The position numbers and the translations under genes are program-made. 64,000 nucleotides of DNA, from contig JAECYW010000005.1 of the NCBI GenBank assembly GCA_023014335.1, positions 3,100,001 through 3,164,000 on the forward strand, given 5' to 3'. Shown here piece by piece: positions 58,517-64,000 of this stretch. The notes under the pieces are model-generated. The model saw nothing but the letters and a program-made list of their open reading frames with translations. It was not told the DNA's origin and made no database searches. The stretch's first letter is position 1. Each line of letters begins with the position of its first letter. Source of the DNA: Galerina marginata (taxonomy: Eukaryota > Basidiomycota > Agaricomycetes > Agaricales > Galerinaceae).

Positions 58517-60126
58517 GGTGGTGGGGAAAGAAAGTCGTTATACATGTTTGGGTCGTGTTCGCAGACGGCAGTCATGACAAGCTGCACGCCACAAGTAGGC
58601 TTTGTTTGATTGGTCTTTTGAGATCAGGCTGCGGCATAGTTAAGTAGCTGGCTGTCCTTCGCGTGAGCTTCCTTCTGCGACCTCCAATTACAGGTCTCCT
58701 CCCATGTGCCTGGCTTTTGTGGGTGGAGGAAGAAGCACCTCGACCAGCTGGGGAAGCTGCAGACAAGGCGTTGCTGCAGCGTCGGCACTGCCTTGGGCTG
58801 CAGGTTTAAATTCACCCTCAAGCGCAGGCACATCCGCAGCTTCCCCTCCGTACTAATTTCGGGCTGACCGGAAAGTAGAATGGGGTGTCAGTACCGAAAA
58901 GAAAGTAGGAGTAAAGAAAAATAACAAAAATAACAAAGCCTAAAGGAAAAAGAATCGAAGAGAAAACACACCCGGCATAATTGTTCATCATCACCTACTG
59001 GCTACAGTCAGGCGATACGCCTTCCAATATGTCAGAAGGGTTCGTGAACAGCAGGCCCACGACCATCGTCGCCAGTGCAGCGGCATCAGCTCGAATACCA
59101 GCACGAGCGCGGAAGTGTTGCCCGTGCAGAAGATAACTGTGTGGGGTCTGGTGTTGAACCATGTGAGGAGGTTGAGGGTGCTAGTTGGGATTGAATAGGT
59201 TGTTATCTGGCGGAGTCGGGCGGAGGTAAGTGACTGCGAGAAGGAGGAGGAGGAGTGAGTGAGTGAAGTGATGAAAAGGACTCACTCAAAACAACGCCCC
59301 ACGGGGACCAGCGGGCGGCGACAAGGAGGCGAGAAGCAGGTTGAAGCCCTCGTTTGTAACGTAGATCACGCCTAGCGAGATGCTGCTGTCCGCTGCTATG
59401 TAGGTCATGGTGCGCAGCAGATTCCAACGGGGCCCGTTCACGATGTCCTGTAGCTTCAATGCTGCGGAAAGCTGAATCTAAGCATTTCGACCTGAGTCAT
59501 GAGAACGTCGGATCGACTGGGAGTGAGGTCCATTGGACTAGACCTGGACTAGACCTTGTACCTGCACGTGAGGTGTTCCCTTATCTAATCCATTCTCGGC
59601 CAAGTCCAACACCAGTCCAAGCCAGTCCTGCCTCATTCCACCTGAGGTCCATCGTCATCTTGTAACCACCGGTGTTACTTCCCACTCGCCAAGTCCTGCC
59701 TCTATTGTTCCTCATGTATGATCCCGACGCCCGCTTCGTTTGCGATTGGGCCTTATTGTCTGGCGGTTTAATCCCGCCCTTCCTTCCCCTTGTTTCATCA
59801 TCATCTCATCCTCTTGCATCCGCATCCTTATGGTTTCCACCCCATTGATATTGCCCACCGGGTCCCGCCGCTCTCTTGTATGATCTTTCTCTACGGATTT
59901 TTGTCTTACCTCAACCTGTTGTTATTGTAGGAGCGACACCATTCATCTCTGAAACTCATCCTCGGCGCGCTCTTCTTTGTTGGCCGGCAATCATAAACAC
60001 CCCATGCGACACCCTTCTCAAACATGGCGCCTTTTTTCTATAAATTCCTCAACAGTGGTAAGCTGATTTCAATATCGTCGCCCACCACTTCGTCACTTTT
60101 ACCTCAGTTAAACTTCCAGCCTAGCT
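58517..60126. other. Unassigned region with a possible gene remnant
   Basis: On the minus strand, about 59200-59000 reads STLNLLTWFNTRPHTVIFCTGNTSALVLVFELMPL, resembling part of a membrane protein, but no complete frame can be built. Near 59510-59650 there are clustered short repeats (GGACTAGACCTGGACTAGACC, AAGTCCAACACCAGTCCAAG). The last few hundred bases are the promoter side of the CxC5 gene. Confidence 0.45.
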
Positions 60127-62479
60127 ATGGACTTCCTTACGCTTGCCGACACGCTTAAGCAAACGCCAGAGCTATGCTCGGTCTTCGACTACAAAGCCGT
60201 CACTACCTACATCGAAGTCGTCAATCTCCTCAAACCGAAGCTGGAGGCCTTAACGGCTTCCTATCAAGTCGGTCCACCTCCTACCCTTCCCGTTGATGCC
60301 CACGAATTTCTGCGCGCTTGCTTTTCTATGTCGGATTACATGGGCAAGCTTGCTTGGGAGTCGTTCCGCAAACTCGCTTGGGCTACGCCGTTTGCTGGTG
60401 AAGTCGAAATCCAGGCTGCCGTTCAGAAGCATCTCCCCCTCTTTTTGGAGCACGGTATTAGCTGGGAAATAGGTGCGAAATTGTTCAGCACATTTAGCAA
60501 ATCCTTACATATCCGATTTAGGTGTCTACAATCTACAGCCCCCCAACCGTGTCTGTGTTGACCCACGATGTGCTGATCAGTTACATGCTGACCCAAACGT
60601 GCTGCGAGACAGGGAGTTAGTGGAGAGGAAGACGTATCCGATTAGTCTCTTCACCCGCGACTTTGGGGCAATTCCGGCATATGCATCTTCAATGTACTGC
60701 CGCAGTGAGTACTTTCTTCTTTTCGGTCAAATAACGACACTAACTGGTTCCAGAGTGCAATACGCGCTATTACCCAAACTATTTTGTCCAGAACGCTTCC
60801 GCTCCCGAGTCAACGCGCGACTACTATTCTGCAATGCCGCAATTTATTCAAGCTTCGCAGCACTTTTACATTTCGATTGAGCTTTGCGAGTTGTTTTCGA
60901 CAATGCTTGTTACATCTTTGTACGAGTTTTCGGCATTTCAATTGATCCCTGCTGACTATCAGTCTCCTTTTAGCACTTCTGCGACGAACTGCGCCCATAT
61001 CTACAATCAAGGTCTGAACAACGAGGCTTTCGCTCCGCTTCTTCCAGCAGATTGGCAAACAAGTCTCCAGATCTCCGTCGATGATGTCTGGAATGCCTTC
61101 TATCTTCACTCCCTCATTCTCGATCATCTCGAGTCTGGCTCCACTCTTCAGCTCCGTCACCATGCCGTATCCCAGGCACGCCGTCTGCAGCCAGGCCTTC
61201 ACATCAGGAACGCAAGGACAGCGGGCCCTGGTCAGGAAGCTTGGAATCATGCATGTAATCGTTGCTGTTACGTTTACGAGGAGTCCGGCCAGCAATGTAA
61301 GCTATTTAACACCTTTTCCATGCTGTCTGTTGATGTTGTTGAAAGATCAAGTTCGTTCTGTCGTGACTGACGGGATCACCATTGGGCGTCCGACCTGCAG
61401 TGTACACGACTGTACCAACCCACTGCCCAACGTTCGTCATCACTATTGTGGTCCGCATCATGGATTATCAAAACTTTGCGCTGTTGTGAAGTGCGACAAG
61501 GAAGTCGAGGAGGGCTTTCGCACTTGCCCATCCGAGGACCATCGCAAAATCGAGCTCTACCAATATCAGAAGGGAAAGGCGATGTTTCAGCTCAAGAAGC
61601 GCCTCGAACGTGTCAAGGTCACTCACCCCATCGATTCCCTCTCGACTAAGCCAACCACTCGACAAGCAAGGTTTTCAACCGACGAGCAAGACTTTTTATC
61701 ACCCGCCAACAATCTTCAACCTATCACGGATTCGGATTCCGATGAAGTCGATGGTGTTCTCGAGGGACCTGGTGTCGATGACGACGAAGAACTGGCCCTT
61801 ACATTGGAAGGAACCTGCGACGGCAAGCCCGAAACCGGAAACCGCAATGTTCGAGCAAGGTTTGGTCGGCGATGGACTCACAACGAACAACTCTGCGTCG
61901 CCTCATGTGGTGTCATCCTAGGCCGTGCCACTTTCTATGGGTCTGAGGCTCCGAATGGTGTTCGGGTATGTAATTATCGTGTTTAAGTCAGGTTTCCGAA
62001 GTGGTTCTGATTATTATTGCTAGACTTTCTGGCGGAGATTATTCCCAACGAAAGCATCACTTCCTTTCGTCCTCTGGCACGACAACAACTGTCGAGTCAT
62101 GGCTATGCTACAGAACGATCCCGACGACCATCCCGATAAGGGTTACTTCGACGGGTGTGCCCTAGCGGTCGACGTCTTTCACTTCAACTGCAAACACAAA
62201 GAATCAGATGAGGCTTGCAATAGGGACTGCAACCCATACAAATGGCCCATCCTCCGAACGCCTGAAGGTAATTGGCGCTTCAACTCATCCGCGGCCGAAC
62301 AGGCAAACACATGGTTTGGGGGTTTCCAGGCAATTGTTCGAGAGATGCAGGTGGACAGGTATGAATTTTTTTTGGACGAGATGATCAAGCGGAGGAATCG
62401 TATGATTATAAAAGAACTCAAGCGCAAGGGAGAGTGCCCGTATTTGATTCCACGAGATGAGCTTTTGCGTGAAGACTAG
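60127..62479 (+). CDS. CxC5/CxC6 cysteine-cluster protein of the KDZ-transposase type
   Basis: 697 residues from six exons: 60127-60472, 60522-60704, 60754-60919, 60974-61296, 61346-61965, 62024-62479, all in phase. The CxC5-type zinc cluster is formed by C127, C132, C175 and C178 (VCVDPRC..MYCRKC). The CxC6-type cluster starts near residue 357 (CSVHDCTNPLPN..HHYCGPHHGLSKLCAVVKCDK). An acidic linker follows, then a conserved C-terminal block (LWHDNNC, DVFHFNCKHKESDEACNRDCNPYKW, RFNSSAAEQANTWFGG) whose Asp, His and Glu could belong to an RNase-H-like fold. Such proteins accompany KDZ (Kyakuja-Dileera-Zisupton) transposons, abundant in basidiomycetes. The frame is intact. I found no terminal inverted repeats or partner transposase in the window, so mobility is unproven. 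Confidence 0.88.
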
Positions 62480-64000
62480 CACAACTTATCTATGTATGCA
62501 TTAATCAGTGTTTTTCCTTTTAATCTATCTCTTCTCTACCTTTGATACTGGTTTAGTGATCCTAAGCATGTTTATGCACTTACCTACCTGGTTAAAGCTC
62601 AAGATTACCAGATCAGCAGTGCTTGCCATTGCGAGGACGAAAGCGACCGGTCCGCAAATTTGAACTCCACTCGAAACACTGATCTCCAATGTTCGTGATG
62701 CTTCCTCCTCTATTCCTTTCCCCGAGTCCAGACCTATGGCCAGCAGTGAATCCTCGAGCCCGGGGATACCACTGGCCCATCTGGAGGATTCTCTACCGTT
62801 CCACAATCCAGCACTCCCCCGCCGTGTGCCTCTCTCCCTGGCACCTGCAACAAGGATGTAGGCCAGCATCGCACACGAAACCAACACCGAACAAAGGCGA
62901 TCGGCCCCAACGACGACGTAAATGACACACATGGAGTTCCCATCCCATCGCATGCGCTTCCAGAAGATTAGCCTCAACGAGTACTACGAGTACTCGACCG
63001 CCACCTACCGAATTACTGCATGTGCAACCGAGAGCTGTGGGCCAACTCAGCAAACTAGCGCGGGATCGAAAACTTGAGAGGAGGCCCTGGAAGAGGGAGA
63101 CCTACCAGGTACGTGCCAGTTGAGTCTCCCGACTCAAACTGCTTTCCTTGCCTCCATCTCTGCATGTCCAGGCTTGACTGAGCAGTGTGGACCAGACGAT
63201 CATCAGTAACCGAGCCTAACCTTGCTCTGATCCCCGAAGTAAGCTGCCTTGATCCATTCCAATATACGAGTTTCTGTGATCGTCATCCATCCCTTCAACG
63301 AAGCCGTCAGAAAGCGCTGTAAGTCGATTCTACCCCTTGTTTTTCTCGTTCTTTATACATTTTTTTGTTTCCCCGTTTTGGACCCAAACTTAATGCAATA
63401 CGAATCGCTAATCCTTCTTACAGGTCTCACCCTTTGTTGGACCTCGCCAGGTTGGAAATTTTTGGAATGCGAAGATGTTCGCATATGCATACTAATTGCC
63501 ACCTTAGGTCCTCCTAATTACTTGTCAGCGACAACAAAATAGTCACCAAACTGCTTGTCGGTGCCTAACTATACAATCCAGAGAGCGCCATCGCTGTATC
63601 TCCCCGCTGCCCTGTATGGATCAGATTGTTGTTGATCATGTACTCGAAGTTACCCCCCCCCCTGAGGGCCCCCTTCACATTGTCGCGACGCCAGTGCTTT
63701 TATTGCGCCAGATGCGGAGATGGTTCAGCGGCTGCTCTTGCGTCTTACTGCCGGGGCAGACTCAACATCTCCGAAACCGCTTCCTCTGACCTTAATGTAT
63801 GCTTCCGCCTCTCCTTATTCCGGCGTACGCATACTCATTGCCGCCTTTAGCTGTTAAGAGGCGTTAACATTCTCTGACATTGAGTTCAAACTAATTATTG
63901 ACATAGTTGCAATTGTCGCGTAGATTAATATATAAGTACGTTCCTAATCTGAAGTAAGATCAATAGGATCTTCCCGTGATATCCCTACTCCGACTAGTAT
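62480..64000. other. Right end, no gene recognised
   Basis: Only short frames on both strands without recognisable content. A run of C lies near 63650-63662. The 3' flank of the CxC5 gene occupies the first part. Confidence 0.5.

Noticed and set aside
59510..59650. MITE from the GGACTAGACC / AGTCCAACACC repeats
   Set aside because: Short clustered direct and inverted words only; I could not define ends or a target duplication.

Overview
The window looks like nuclear DNA of a mushroom-type basidiomycete (Agaricomycetes). Genes are intron-dense, with introns of about 50-70 nt. They include a plasma-membrane H+-ATPase of the fungal Pma1 type, a NACHT-type STAND protein of the kind common in Agaricomycetes, a CxC5/CxC6 (KDZ-transposase-associated) protein, an F-box protein and a complete Helitron-type ORF. 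No rRNA, tRNA or CRISPR was seen. Exon models were built by hand from splice sites, reading phase and conserved protein motifs; no search was run.

Layout. 1-5.9 kb: an AT-rich Helitron on the minus strand whose Rep/helicase ORF is open from 5898 past the left edge. 5.9-10.2 kb: no gene recognised. 10.2-12.4 kb: copy A of a small one-TM, PPxY-motif membrane-protein family, split by a 1501-bp terminal-inverted-repeat element with a TA target duplication. 13.0-16.5 kb: H+-ATPase (minus). 18.0-18.6 kb: a coiled-coil protein (minus). 19.2-23.5 kb: a 24-exon DHTKD1-like 2-oxoadipate dehydrogenase E1 gene (minus) with 3-nt and 6-nt micro-exons. 25.1-27.5 kb: a NACHT protein (plus). 28.0-29.9 kb: a decayed, intron-retaining partial copy of the DHTKD1-like gene. 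30.1-30.7 kb: a hAT-type MITE with a perfect 8-bp target duplication. 31-33.4 kb: a scrambled repeat field. 33.9-35.6 kb: an F-box protein (minus).

37.6-48.3 kb is a tandem segmental duplication with a period near 4.5 kb. Each unit carries remnants of an unknown minus-strand gene, a remnant of the DHTKD1-like 5' end, diverged repeat modules and, in two units, an intact PPxY protein gene (copies B and C). A further DHTKD1 5' remnant lies near 53.6 kb. 48.4-51.5 kb: a tandem pair of four-exon paralogs (minus) with mitochondrial-looking N-termini. 51.9-53.4 kb: pieces of a gene with a duplicated exon. 55.5-58.5 kb: a polytopic membrane protein fused to ankyrin repeats, where nearly every repeat is its own 90-nt exon followed by a near-identical 49-nt intron. 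60.1-62.5 kb: an intact six-exon CxC5/CxC6 protein (plus). The right end is empty.

Functionally the two housekeeping genes (proton pump and mitochondrial lysine catabolism) sit in a stretch being reshaped by transposons and local duplication. The young, fast-changing families around them (PPxY membrane proteins, NACHT protein, ankyrin exon array, tandem pair) are the most interesting material.
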